DNA of 64,000 nucleotides, from assembly GCF_042432445.1 (NCBI RefSeq), contig NZ_JBHLXE010000024.1, positions 1 to 64,000 on the forward strand, given 5' to 3'. The notes beneath the pieces were generated by a model that worked only from the letters and a program-made list of their open reading frames with translations, made no database searches and had not been told where the DNA came from. A program made the position numbers and the translations under genes. Below are positions 45,055-54,357 of this stretch, one piece after another. This DNA is from Thorsellia kenyensis (GTDB lineage: Bacteria; Pseudomonadota; Gammaproteobacteria; Enterobacterales; Thorselliaceae). Numbering within the stretch: position 1 is the stretch's first letter; every line of letters begins with the position of its first letter.

Positions 45055-45875
45055 ATGTTATTTGAGACAGTAAGTCATGATACAAAAGCAATAGAATCTA
45101 AAGAGAAAGTAAAAACAGTAAAAAATGAAGAAAACTCAACAACTGATACACAACCTGAAAATAAAAAAGCTCAGCAACCTCCCAAAAAGAGAGAGCGCCC
45201 GACAAAAGGAGAACAAGCACTAAACAAAACCCAGCACGAACAAGAGGAAAAAAATTAACAGTCATCGGCTCACAGCGCACTAAAACTTACCCCGCAGCAA
45301 TTGAAATGCATCTTACATTTGATTTGGTAGCGGGTACTGCTAACTATGTTGGGCTTGATGCAGATAAAGAAAGTGAAAAACATTATAGGCCATTTGCAGA
45401 TGAACTTAAAGATACCCTTGTATTAATGAATGCAGGGTATTTTGATATCGAATATTGTAAAGGAATCAATCAATTTAAAGGATTTTTATTTTATGCGAGC
45501 GGATAAAAGTATTAACCCGGAAGTGGTTGATTACTTAGCTCCTGACACACGCGAACGAATTTCTTGTCTTAAATATGAGAGCGGTCAAACCTCTATTGTA
45601 AAACTGAAGAAACTCAATATTGGTAAAGATAAGGTAGTTGATTTAACGGTTAAATGATGGAAGTTTGATGAAACATTTAGGGTGTTCAAATTCAGGGATA
45701 GAAAAACCAATAATAAAGCATATTTAATCACGAACCTACCTGTGGAGCAGTTTAGTGCAAAAAGCGTACTTGAATTATATAGCCTAAGGTGGCAAGTATA
45801 GCTATTTTCCAAAGAGTTAAAATCATACTGTAGCATAAAAAAAGTGAATACAGCCGACCCTAACATTGTAAAATA
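45055..45875 (+). pseudogene. IS4-family transposase remnant, frameshifted
   Basis: Successive frames give a lysine-rich spacer (PPKKRERPTKGEQ), then PAAIEMHLTFDLVAGTANYV, LVLMNAGYFDIEY, MRADKSINPEVVDYL, and finally FRDRKTNNKAYLITNLPVEQ with VLELYSLRWQVELFSKELKS. The RWQVELFSKELKS segment holds the catalytic Glu of IS4 elements (usually YRLRWQIELLFKEWKS). At least two frameshifts (near 45250 and 45480) and a stop at 45655-45657 inactivate it. It has no N-terminal domain. Confidence 0.8.
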
Positions 45876-46113
45876 ACGTCTTTAAGGCAAGTATCGGAAC
45901 TTGTCAAGATAGTTGTCAATTTTTTAATTCAAACCTTGAGTTGTAAGATGATGCTAATCTTGTTGATATTATTCAGACTATAAATACAACTAAATCAAAC
46001 CAGTACTATAAGCCTTTTCACAATCAAATTAAAAAACCAGAATGCACCCAATTTATACAATACATGGCTGATAAAGAAATTCGGCATCTTTTTATCGAAT
46101 CCTTTAAATCGAC

Positions 46114-46232
46114 ATTCCGCTGTTCAAAAAGTCACAATTGATTTTTTTAAATTATATCAATTGTTTATAAAAAATAACATAATAAAACTCACAAAAAAAC
46201 CTTTTAAGTAAGCATTTTTTGAACAGCGAAAT
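46114..46232. mobile_element. MITE-like element related to the IS1634-family IS
   Basis: Nineteen-base terminal inverted repeats, ATTCCGCTGTTCAAAAAGT (46114-46132) and ATTTTTTGAACAGCGAAAT (46214-46232), differ at two positions. They match the end ATTTTTTGAACAGCGGAAT of the full element at 32355-32373. The ~60 bases inside the right end also align with it. Flanks ATCGAC (46108-46113) and ATCGGC (46233-46238) look like a slightly mutated 6-bp target duplication. No coding capacity. Confidence 0.7.
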
Positions 46233-46512
46233 ATCGGCTGGAAAATACTGAGCATAGTCGAATCTAATTATGTAAATATGTACAAAATATAATTTACCTC
46301 TAAAGTTTTTTTCATGCTTGGGCGTTATACTCGCCTTAATACTATCTAAAACCTTAGAAATAGGCTTTACAATAATAAAAAAGAGTTTAAAACTAGCTTT
46401 TCTATTATCAAAAACAAATGGTAACGTGGAAAAATAATCTAAATTTTTACTGTTGACTAAATATATAGTTAGATCTAAAAAAACATAAACATATTTTGCC
46501 ATGTTGGATCTA

Positions 46513-48435
46513 TTAAGGACACAATAGATTTTTATGGTAGTTAATCGCATTTTCAAATGTAGAAAGATCAGCATCCATGACTTGACCGTAAGAACGACTA
46601 ATAAAAACATCATAGCTTTGCAGCAAACTTTCATAAAACATAATAATAATGGATTTTTTATCTAGTTTTGCATTTCTTTGAATACTCATAGCATACTCGT
46701 CAAATACATCGATGATTCTATCCGCAAAGAGGCTTAACGTTCGCGCCTCTGTCGGATATACAAAGCGTAAACAGTCATGAGAATGTGATGGGTAGTGTTT
46801 GATTTTTTTAAAAAGATATTGACAAAAATAAGTGATAAAAAAATTTGATCCTAATTCTATATCTTTGTTCTCTAATAATTCAACTATTTCAATCATTCGA
46901 ACAGTATTTTGTTTGTAAATGCAATGAGTTAACTCTGCTTCTATTACCCAAGGATTTAGTTCTTCAAGTGCTTTTGCTTTAGATAATAAATGATCAATTT
47001 GTGTTTTATCTGGGGTTACCATTATCCCTTTATCCCAATAACTAGTATGAGAATATAATAAATTGAAGAGTTTTATTATTAAGGACCTTAACTCCCCTAG
47101 TTCGATTGAATCGGTCCCTACATATTTCATCCAAACATAACTGTATTTTTGCTGATCAGTTAAATATCTAATTGAGTCGATAAGTGTCTTAAAAAATGCA
47201 GCACTTTCGTCTAATTGTTTATCTTTTCTGTCATTTATTGGAGTTAAATTTACTTTTAAATTACAGTCTAAACAAAGGGCATCCGTTGCATCATCTAAAT
47301 CATACAGATTTTCTTTAATAGCTGATCTTAGCTCTTGGTATTTCTTTTGTTCATAAAGAATAAAAAGTTTAATACGTTTTACCTTTAACACTACATTTAA
47401 TTTTGTTATATGTTTATATGTATCTATTGACTCTTCTACATCCTTTTGTGTTTTAAACCAAGACTCATATAAGAAAAGTAAAATAGGTGGATTGCCGCTT
47501 AAGGGCGTAAAGTGATATTTATTGCTTATCCATTCAAGCCATTTTTTTTCAGTGGGTTCTTTATTCTTTTCAGCAAGATCAAGGTGTGTACAATAGAGAA
47601 GCAGAACATCTATCTTTAACAAAAAAATATCATAGTTATATTTTTTTCCAAATGCATTAATTAAGAAATTTACTTTATCAAGATAAACCGTTAGCATAAG
47701 TTTATCGTCCTCTGCAAGATAAACGCATAACCTGTGATAGTAGAGACTTAGTACTTCTCGAAAGAGTTGTGGTAATTTTTTGGGTAAGGGGAGATTAGTG
47801 TTAGATAACGATAAAAATTCATTCTTAAATAAAAGGCGCTTATGATGAAACATATAATCTGCTGCAATAGAACTAGGCGCATGTTTACTTAATAGCTGTT
47901 TTAAATAGTTCAACCGTTCATGAATAAACGCAACATTATCAATATAATAATCCGATTCAACAAAGGCTAAGTTCTCTTTTAGAAAAAGAGCTTTTTCAAG
48001 TTGATAAAAAGTATTAACTATTTTAATAGTTAATACATGCAGACAGATTTTATTCTTAGTCAAATTGGCTAATTCAATTCGATGGATGTTTACAAAAAAG
48101 TCTAAAAATACTCGATTATTTTCACTTAATGTATTTTGGTGATTCATGTCTATCAGAAAGTGATCTAATACAAATGCGCACTCATCAAGCTGCATGAGAT
48201 TAGTTTTTATAGTAAACACTTTGTTTAATAGAAATAAATTATCTGGCGCTAGCGTTTGATTACCTAATAATTCCAATCGTTTTTGAATGACTTTGTTTTG
48301 AATTTCAATGTCAGTCAAATTATCTTCATTACTGATGGCTTCTGTACTTTCATAATATTCATCAATATCATGTTCAAGCTCTTCAAACCAATCAAAAAGA
48401 GCTTGTCCTGTTAGTGTGTTTTTTGCTCTATCCAT
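46513..48435 (-). CDS. hypothetical 640-residue helical protein
   Basis: Not recognised. It is cytoplasmic, with no signal peptide or membrane span. The whole chain looks alpha-helical, with repeated 30-40-residue helical hairpins such as those around ECAFVLDHFLIDMNHQN, FIHERLNYLKQLLSKHAPSS and TQIDHLLSKAKALEELNPWV. This suggests a TPR-like or HEAT-like solenoid. One CLDC pair lies near 385-388. The start at 48435 has a weak ribosome-binding site. It sits next to the IS graveyard and is the only gene between amtB and the MFS carrier. The function is open. Confidence 0.7.
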   Translation of the reverse strand: MDRAKNTLTGQALFDWFEELEHDIDEYYESTEAISNEDNLTDIEIQNKVIQKRLELLGNQTLAPDNLFLLNKVFTIKTNLMQLDECAFVLDHFLIDMNHQNTLSENNRVFLDFFVNIHRIELANLTKNKICLHVLTIKIVNTFYQLEKALFLKENLAFVESDYYIDNVAFIHERLNYLKQLLSKHAPSSIAADYMFHHKRLLFKNEFLSLSNTNLPLPKKLPQLFREVLSLYYHRLCVYLAEDDKLMLTVYLDKVNFLINAFGKKYNYDIFLLKIDVLLLYCTHLDLAEKNKEPTEKKWLEWISNKYHFTPLSGNPPILLFLYESWFKTQKDVEESIDTYKHITKLNVVLKVKRIKLFILYEQKKYQELRSAIKENLYDLDDATDALCLDCNLKVNLTPINDRKDKQLDESAAFFKTLIDSIRYLTDQQKYSYVWMKYVGTDSIELGELRSLIIKLFNLLYSHTSYWDKGIMVTPDKTQIDHLLSKAKALEELNPWVIEAELTHCIYKQNTVRMIEIVELLENKDIELGSNFFITYFCQYLFKKIKHYPSHSHDCLRFVYPTEARTLSLFADRIIDVFDEYAMSIQRNAKLDKKSIIIMFYESLLQSYDVFISRSYGQVMDADLSTFENAINYHKNLLCP

Positions 48436-49054
48436 ATGTTATTTAGCCCTTCTCGATAGGCATCTATTTTTAATCTGTGATTAGAATAAAAAATAAAGCA
48501 ACAGTTATAGTAAATAAAAAGTCGACTCAAAGTACTAAATTAATCGCTAATTCAGACAGAGTTATTTATTTGACATCAGGTTTGCCTTGTTAAATAGATT
48601 CACATAAACATTTAAGTTCATCTATGAATAAAAAATTTACCGCTTTTTTATTAAAACGTTAAATTTGTTCATTGACATAATTCAAAAGCTTACCTATATT
48701 CTTAACTTTAAATAATAACCTTACAATTTATTTTCATAAACTTACAAATGATTTTTTACTCTTGATATCCCTGAATTATCTAATACGCTGAATAACAACA
48801 ATAAAAATTTAATGCGAGAGAATAAAGTAACTTTTTAGACCATCTATTCCCTTATGAATTTTTTTATCAAACGTTTATTGATGATTGTTGCATTACAGTT
48901 AAGACAAAAAAACTGGGGAATTAAATTTATTGGCATGGGCTGAATTATTTCATGTCAATTCATTAAAAATACATTTTAAACTTTAAATCTTTGGATGATA
49001 ACCAATGCTATTTTTTTATCATCCCAATATGGATGACATTACTTGGAGAATAAT
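48436..49054. other. divergent intergenic region upstream of the MFS gene
   Basis: About 620 AT-rich bases with no supported gene or recognised operator; presumably promoters of the two divergent neighbours. Confidence 0.5.
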
Positions 49055-50338
49055 ATGTCAAATAATCAATCAAAACCACCTAGTATGAGTAAAGTAGCAA
49101 CGGCTAGTTTCATTGGTACAGCGATAGAGTATTATGATTTTTATATCTATGCTACCGCTGTTGCATTGGTCATTGGTCCCATTTTTTTTCCTCCAGGGGA
49201 CGCCTCTGCTCAAACATTAAATGCCTTTGTCACTTTTGGTATTGCATTTGTTGCAAGACCCATTGGGTCGTTGCTTTTTGGCCATTTTGGCGACCGTTTA
49301 GGAAGAAAAACAGTACTCGTCAGTTCTCTACTCCTAATGGGCATTGCGACCACTCTGATAGGTTTATTACCCTCTTATGCGCAATGGGGCATAGCAGCAC
49401 CAGTCATCTTATGTGTATTGCGATTTTTACAAGGCTTAGGACTTGGTGGTGAATGGGGAGGCGCTGCTTTATTGGCCACTGAATATGCTCCTAAAAATAA
49501 AAAAGCGTGGTATGGAATGTTTCCTCAACTGGGTCCTTCTGTAGGTTTTTTACTGTCCAGTGGAATTTTTTTCCTATTATCAATTTCACTTACGGATGAC
49601 GCATTTAAAAGTTGGGGATGGCGTGTACCTTTTGTCCTTAGTGCAGTGCTTGTCGTTATTGGATTATATGTGCGCCTAAGTATTGCAGAAACACCAGCTT
49701 TCAAAAAAGCCCAAGAGAAACAACAATTAAGTAAAGCGCCTGTAAAAGAAGTGCTGACTAAACATGCAAAACCACTTGTTCTTGGCTCTTTATCAATGGT
49801 GGTATGTTACGCATTATTCTATATTGCCACTGTGTACACTCTTAAACACAGTACAGAGTATATGGGTTTTTCTAGAAGCGACATTCTTCCATTGATGTGT
49901 GGAGCTATTGTATTTATGGCAATTGCAACCCCTATATCAGCAGCACTTTGTGATAAATTTGGCAGAAAACCAATTCTAATCATAAGTGGTATTATTGCTT
50001 TTATGACAGGATTTACGCTAGAGCCACTTTTAGGTTTTGGGTATTGGGGTATTTTTGCATTTCTCGCTTTAAGTCTATTTATGATGGGGATGACATTTGC
50101 ACCAATGGGTGCTTTTTTACCTGAATTATTTCCAACGCAAGTTCGTTATACAGGCGCCTCATTTGCCTATAACTTAGGGGGAATTCTTGGCGCCTCATTA
50201 GCCCCTTATTTGGCACAAAAACTTTTCCTAATGGGAGGATTAAGTTATGTTGGTTTTTATATAAGCATTGCTGCAAGCATTAGTCTATTGGCTTTGTTCT
50301 TAACTCATGAAACAAAAGATACTAACCTGCAAGTCTAA
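49055..50338 (+). CDS. MFS transporter, metabolite:H+ symporter (MHS) subfamily
   Basis: Inner-membrane proton symporter of about 427 residues with twelve helices, of the MHS subfamily (ProP, ShiA, KgtP, CitA relatives). Hallmarks are TASFIGTAIEYYDFYIYATA in the first helix, the loop motif FGHFGDRLGRKT, the LRFLQGLGLGGEWGGAALLATE block and ALCDKFGRKP in the second half. The ATG at 49055 is chosen because GGAG lies just before it; an in-frame TTG at 49043 overlaps that site. The substrate cannot be told; the E-Y-Y-D-F motif is closest to ShiA-like carriers. Confidence 0.88.
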   Translation: MSNNQSKPPSMSKVATASFIGTAIEYYDFYIYATAVALVIGPIFFPPGDASAQTLNAFVTFGIAFVARPIGSLLFGHFGDRLGRKTVLVSSLLLMGIATTLIGLLPSYAQWGIAAPVILCVLRFLQGLGLGGEWGGAALLATEYAPKNKKAWYGMFPQLGPSVGFLLSSGIFFLLSISLTDDAFKSWGWRVPFVLSAVLVVIGLYVRLSIAETPAFKKAQEKQQLSKAPVKEVLTKHAKPLVLGSLSMVVCYALFYIATVYTLKHSTEYMGFSRSDILPLMCGAIVFMAIATPISAALCDKFGRKPILIISGIIAFMTGFTLEPLLGFGYWGIFAFLALSLFMMGMTFAPMGAFLPELFPTQVRYTGASFAYNLGGILGASLAPYLAQKLFLMGGLSYVGFYISIAASISLLALFLTHETKDTNLQV

Positions 50339-50833
50339 TTATGAGGTAGGCTTAAACAATATTTTTTAATTTTTATGTATGTTTACATCACTGCTTTTAA
50401 GTCAGGATGTAAACATAAACGTTGTCACTGACCCACAAATTTAACAAATAGTGACTAACATTACCTCATTTAAGCTTGGATCATTGCATGCCAATATTTC
50501 TATATTTTGCAAAAATAAAAGCCTATTTCTCATAGTACACTTACTGAGACATGCCATACTCAATCAAGCTAATTATTGCACTTATACTAAAACTCAAATT
50601 TTGCCTTTCTATATGCACATACAGCCTTAGGCTATTAAAAAATAAAATCTCTATTCCTCACTCTCCATCCAATTATTGCAAAGTTGCTATCATCTAAATT
50701 AATCTTAAGTCAAAAACGTTTTTAAAATTTATTCATCGTAAAAAATCAGGTTATGTATTAATATGCTCAAGATAGTCATGTGATATAAAAAATGATAACC
50801 TTTCGATTCAGTTTTTAAAATATAGGGCAAAAC
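50339..50833. other. intergenic region with hairpin 50379-50416
   Basis: An 11-bp perfect inverted repeat (ATGTTTACATC/GATGTAAACAT) with a 16-nt loop, about 40 bases past the MFS stop and without a U-tract, may end that transcript. The rest of this ~495-base gap has no supported gene. Confidence 0.5.
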
Positions 50834-51967
50834 ATGTTTGAAGAAAAAGAAGCTATAGGCAAAAAAGGCAAAATAAAAGTATCTTACGTCAAAAAGGAAA
50901 ATAAAGAAGGAAACACTTCTCTAAATGTTTACAAGGACAGAGATAGAAGTAAAGATAGAAATCATGATAGGGCAAATTCAACGAGTAGATCAAAGCGCTG
51001 GAGTACAACAGAACAACAAACACAACATAAGAACCCTAAAAAAAGTCGCACATTGCCTGGCCAACAAATTAGCCCTAAGAGCAGAGAGTGGTTAAGTCAA
51101 TATCAAGATGAAAGAGAGATGCCAAATGTATCTCAATCCCATGATGACTATTTGATATCAAATGAAGAGAGTATAACGTCTGAAGATGCAGAATTTAAGG
51201 CACTATTAAAATCACAAAGACAAAATGAAATTAAAGTTTATGGTGAAAATGCTTGCCAAGCAATATTCAAATACAGAAAAGAATCTATTATCAAAGCATG
51301 GTTTGTTGAGTCAATAACTTATCGATTTAAAAATACCTTAAGCTTCCTTGCAAAACAAAAGCTTGGCTACAATATAGTTGCTAAAGAAGAGTTAATTAAA
51401 ATTGCAGGGACTGAGCATCATGGTGGGGTTTGTTTTATTGTTAAAAAAAGACCTTATTTTGAGTTAAATGAATACATTCAATCAGCACAAAAAAATGACT
51501 GTATTTTAGCATTAGAAGGTGTTGCAAACCCACATAATATTGGTGCAATCGTTAGATCAGCTGCACACTTTGGAGTTAAAGCGATTATTCATCAAGATCC
51601 TTCCATTTTAGAGTCTGGTGCAGCGATAAGAACAGCAGAAGGAGGCGCTGAATTTGTAAAACCGATAAATACAATCGATTTTTATGATTCACTCATCTGC
51701 CTACAAAAAGCGGGTTATACGTTGATAAGCACTTCAAGTCATCAAGGAAAACCACTTTCTAAAACAAAATTACCCAATAAGTGTGTTTTACTCATCGGAC
51801 AAGAACAAGATGGCTTGACAGATAGTACATGGGAAAAAGGAAATTTAAAAATTTCCATTGATGGTACCGGTCAAGTTGAAAGTTTGAATGTATCAGTTGC
51901 TACAGCCATCATTTTATCTAAATGGTGGCAAGATACTCATTTTTTTCAGAAAAATGATAGCCAATAA
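50834..51967 (+). CDS. yfiF: TrmH/SpoU-family RNA methyltransferase YfiF
   Basis: SPOUT-class 2'-O-ribose methyltransferase, 377 residues, closely resembling E. coli YfiF. It has a charged, disordered N-terminal ~110 residues (KGKIKVSYVKKEN, DRSKDRNHDRANSTSRS). Then comes a substrate-binding domain (VYGENACQAIFKYR, GTEHHGGVCFIVKKR). The knotted catalytic domain follows, with motif 1 EGVANPHNIGAIVRSAAHFGV, motif 2 VLLIGQEQDGLT and motif 3 SLNVSVATAIILSKWW. The RNA target of YfiF is not firmly established. Confidence 0.9.
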   Translation: MFEEKEAIGKKGKIKVSYVKKENKEGNTSLNVYKDRDRSKDRNHDRANSTSRSKRWSTTEQQTQHKNPKKSRTLPGQQISPKSREWLSQYQDEREMPNVSQSHDDYLISNEESITSEDAEFKALLKSQRQNEIKVYGENACQAIFKYRKESIIKAWFVESITYRFKNTLSFLAKQKLGYNIVAKEELIKIAGTEHHGGVCFIVKKRPYFELNEYIQSAQKNDCILALEGVANPHNIGAIVRSAAHFGVKAIIHQDPSILESGAAIRTAEGGAEFVKPINTIDFYDSLICLQKAGYTLISTSSHQGKPLSKTKLPNKCVLLIGQEQDGLTDSTWEKGNLKISIDGTGQVESLNVSVATAIILSKWWQDTHFFQKNDSQ

Positions 51968-52087
51968 CAATGGTCAATGGCTTAGACTGAATAAATGTTA
52001 CAAAAGTGTCAATTTCAGTAAAATAGTTTTACAACCTCTATCTTTAAGGTAGAATTAAAATGTTTTATGAATTTGAAATTAATCTGA

Positions 52088-52101
52088 GTGATACAAATCA
52101 C
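52088..52101 (+). promoter_or_regulatory. CRP/FNR-like site before the YjfB-like gene
   Basis: GTGATACAAATCAC, an inverted GTGAT/ATCAC pair with 4-base spacing, lies 24 bases before the ATG at 52125. It is symmetric like CRP or FNR half-sites but sits too near the start codon for simple activation, so repression is more likely if it is real. Confidence 0.35.
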
Positions 52102-52124
52102 TTAATTAAACTAAGGAGTCTATT

Positions 52125-52328
52125 ATGGACGTAGGTGCAGTTAACTCAATCGTTTCTACCGCTTCAGCGTTAGATCAAATTTCATTGCAATCACAAGTCA
52201 GCACTTCTGTTATGAAAAAAACTATGGACATCAATGAAAGCCATGCAGCTTCATTAATTTCAATGATTAACCAATCTCCTCTCGCAACTAGCGGTAGTGT
52301 TGGTACTCGAATCAATACAACTGCCTAA
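52125..52328 (+). CDS. YjfB-family small protein
   Basis: A 67-residue soluble protein of the YjfB type (named putative motility protein in databases), recognised from MDVGAVNSIVSTASALDQIS, the central VMKKTMDINESHAASLI and the small-residue tail. Its role is unknown. No flagellar genes are nearby, so the motility label should not be taken literally. A clear AAGGAG ribosome-binding site and a strong terminator frame it as a single-gene transcript. Confidence 0.75.
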   Translation: MDVGAVNSIVSTASALDQISLQSQVSTSVMKKTMDINESHAASLISMINQSPLATSGSVGTRINTTA

Positions 52329-52345
52329 CTGTTTAGCAGTTTTTG

Positions 52346-52376
52346 GGTTACCTTCGTTAATAAGGTAACCATTTTT
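52346..52376 (+). terminator. Rho-independent terminator after the YjfB-like gene
   Basis: A 9-bp stem (GGTTACCTT/AAGGTAACC) with a 7-nt loop followed by ATTTTT. Confidence 0.85.
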
Positions 52377-52391
52377 CAAAAGCGGATTAAA

Positions 52392-52718
52392 TTATCCGCC
52401 GGCCAGTTTAACTTTAAACCCTTTATCTTCAAGAAATTGCTTTATTAATTCTCGTTTATCCCCTTGGATTTCAATTATACCGTTTTTACAAACTCCGCCA
52501 CAGCCTAATTTTTTTTTAAGTGCTGAAGTCAGTTCACTTATTTGAGTGTCATCCAAATCTAATCCGGTGATAATGCAGACCCCTTTTCCTTTTCTTCCAG
52601 TCGTTTGGCGACTGATTCTGACAATACCGTCTCCTTTAGGTCGCTCTGTTTTTTTAGGTTCTTCCTTAATTCTTCCTATCGCAGTTGAATAAACCAATTG
52701 ACTATTGTTGTCTTCCAT
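52392..52718 (-). CDS. yciH: SUI1/eIF1-like translation factor YciH
   Basis: A 108-residue bacterial homologue of eukaryotic initiation factor 1. The SUI1 domain occupies the C-terminal two thirds: GDGIVRISRQTTGRKGKGVC, ITGLDLDDTQISELTSALKK, GCGGVCKNGIIEIQGDKRE. E. coli YciH inhibits translation from weak or non-canonical starts under stress. It lies 35 bases downstream of smrB on the same strand, so the two may be co-transcribed. Confidence 0.93.
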   Translation of the reverse strand: MEDNNSQLVYSTAIGRIKEEPKKTERPKGDGIVRISRQTTGRKGKGVCIITGLDLDDTQISELTSALKKKLGCGGVCKNGIIEIQGDKRELIKQFLEDKGFKVKLAGG

Positions 52719-52753
52719 TAAATTACCTATTGAATGTTTAAATTAATCAGTGA

Positions 52754-53308
52754 TTACCTTCTAAAAAGATCTAGTTCAACATTTAAAAGCAAAAGTAGAG
52801 CAGATTCTCCTCCCCATGCCTTTGTCGCTTGATGAAATGCGAGAATTGAAGGGTGTTGGGCTAACCAAAAAGGAATGTTTTGTTTAAGGATATTTTTTCC
52901 AAAACCGTGCATTATGCAAGCACACTGCACACTCTCTTTTAGACAAGCAGTAACTAATGCACTTATTTCTCTTTTTGCTTGCAATTGGGTAAGTCCATGC
53001 ACATCCAAAAATAATTCAGGTGTGTAGTCACCTCTTCCCAAGCGTTTAAGTTCAAAACTGTCCACGTTAGGTTGTATAAAACGCATTGGGCCCTCTGTCG
53101 GCAGATTCGGTTGATAGATATCAGAAAAAGGAAAGAATAATTCCTCATTTTCTTTGTTATCTTTTGAGCGATTGAATTGATTATAAGCATTTCTAGATTT
53201 ATTATATGTTTTAGGGATAATAACATCTTGCTTTAGGATTTTAGCTCCTTTTGTCGCTTCTCTAAATAGACTCAGCTCTTCAAATTTATCCATATTCTTC
53301 ACCATCAC
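52754..53308 (-). CDS. smrB: Ribosome rescue endonuclease SmrB (YfcN)
   Basis: Smr-domain nuclease that cuts mRNA between collided ribosomes. The 184 residues match E. coli SmrB across FSDIYQPNLPTEGPMRFIQP, RRLGRGDYTPELFLDVHGLT-like (KRLGRGDYTPELFLDVHGLT), QLQAKREISALV, CACIMHGFGKNILKQ, and FHQATKAWGGESALLLLL. The catalytic DxH is in LDVHGLT and the GxG element in MHGFGKN. The Met at 53293 (MDKFEELSLFRE) aligns better with E. coli and may be the real start. It precedes yciH. Confidence 0.93.
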   Translation of the reverse strand: MMVKNMDKFEELSLFREATKGAKILKQDVIIPKTYNKSRNAYNQFNRSKDNKENEELFFPFSDIYQPNLPTEGPMRFIQPNVDSFELKRLGRGDYTPELFLDVHGLTQLQAKREISALVTACLKESVQCACIMHGFGKNILKQNIPFWLAQHPSILAFHQATKAWGGESALLLLLNVELDLFRR

Positions 53309-53422
53309 ATTGCGCTTAAAATAATCAAATTCTTTTGATTGGAATTTTTCATTGTATTAAAGGTACATCAGTACTAATTAATATCTCATCTATTGCAATG
53401 ATATTTTTGATTTCCCTATGTC

Positions 53423-54037
53423 TTATTTTTGCGTATCAGTGGTTTTGTCAGAAGAGTTTTGCATTTGAGAATCAATATCCGTTTGCAAACTCGTATTTTC
53501 ATTTTTTTCAATCATCTTGGCATTTTTAAACAGATATACCATTTGTAGAACCAAAAAAACAACCAGTAGAACAGGCATACCAAACATCTTAAAATTTACC
53601 CATGTGTCTAAATCATAATGCCATCCAACAAATAAATTTAAGCCACTGCAAAAAATTAAAAAAATAATAAGTGCAATATTGATATTTCGCCAAACGTGCT
53701 TTGGCGCAGTAAGTTCATCTTTCATCGCCACCTCCATCGCACTTTTTTTAGTAACGAAGGTAGTTATTACCAATCCTATTGCTAAAATCCAATAAATTAT
53801 GGTGACTTTCCATATTAAAAAGGATTCATTTTGAAATTTGATGGTCAATAATCCAAAAATAACCAATAAAATATTACTAAAAAGCATCATCTTATCGATT
53901 CGTTTATACAAAAAATAATAGATTACGGTCGAAAGAACTGTAAGACCTATAAGGGCTTTAGTCGCTAAAAAAATATCATATTTTTTGTAGATGACAAAAA
54001 ATATGATCACAGGTAAAAATTTTAAAATCGCATTCAT
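53423..54037 (-). CDS. yciB: Inner-membrane septation protein YciB (IspZ)
   Basis: Polytopic membrane protein affecting cell division and envelope integrity. From the ATG at 54037 (MNAILKFLPVIIFFVIYK, the canonical beginning) it has about 204 residues; the open frame starts at 54079. Five helices and the conserved block PKHVWRNINIALIIFLIFCSGLNLFVGW with WVNFKMFG identify it. The C-terminal tail is polar and runs about 25 residues past the usual end (ENTSLQTDIDSQMQNSSDKT). It is usually near yciA/yciC; here smrB-yciH follow. Confidence 0.93.
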   Translation of the reverse strand: MNAILKFLPVIIFFVIYKKYDIFLATKALIGLTVLSTVIYYFLYKRIDKMMLFSNILLVIFGLLTIKFQNESFLIWKVTIIYWILAIGLVITTFVTKKSAMEVAMKDELTAPKHVWRNINIALIIFLIFCSGLNLFVGWHYDLDTWVNFKMFGMPVLLVVFLVLQMVYLFKNAKMIEKNENTSLQTDIDSQMQNSSDKTTDTQK

Positions 54038-54357
54038 ATATGAAATCCTATCAGTTAAAAAAGTACTAAATTTTAGCACATAGTGTGACTATATTTAAGT
54101 TTATCTTATAGATCTAAGTTGTAAAACTTGGCAAATTAGAGTCTTCATTCTTATTTACTACATGCTCACGTCGTTTTATTAGCGCGAGATATTAATCTCG
54201 TGATGATTTTAAAATATATTGGATAACGGCTTTTAAATACACATCTTCGGCTTTGTAGCTTTACAAATACCATTAAGCACATTATATTTACTCAAAATGA
54301 GTTATATTCCATAATTTGAAATAATTACACAAATGCATTACTGACAAAACGGACTTT
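54038..54357. other. divergent intergenic region yciB/SulP
   Basis: About 320 bases. A small hairpin CGAGAT/ATCTCG lies at 54185-54200. No gene and no recognised operator. Confidence 0.5.

Noticed and set aside
45098..45280. minus-strand 60-residue ORF with hydrophobic stretch
   Set aside because: It is antisense to the lysine-rich part of the dead IS4 transposase; the hydrophobicity comes from the reversed AAA/GAA-rich codons.
46152..46634. 160-residue minus-strand ORF
   Set aside because: It overlaps the 3' end of the 640-residue gene and the MITE-like element, has odd Cys/Phe/Lys-rich composition, and shows no recognisable domain; treated as a shadow frame.
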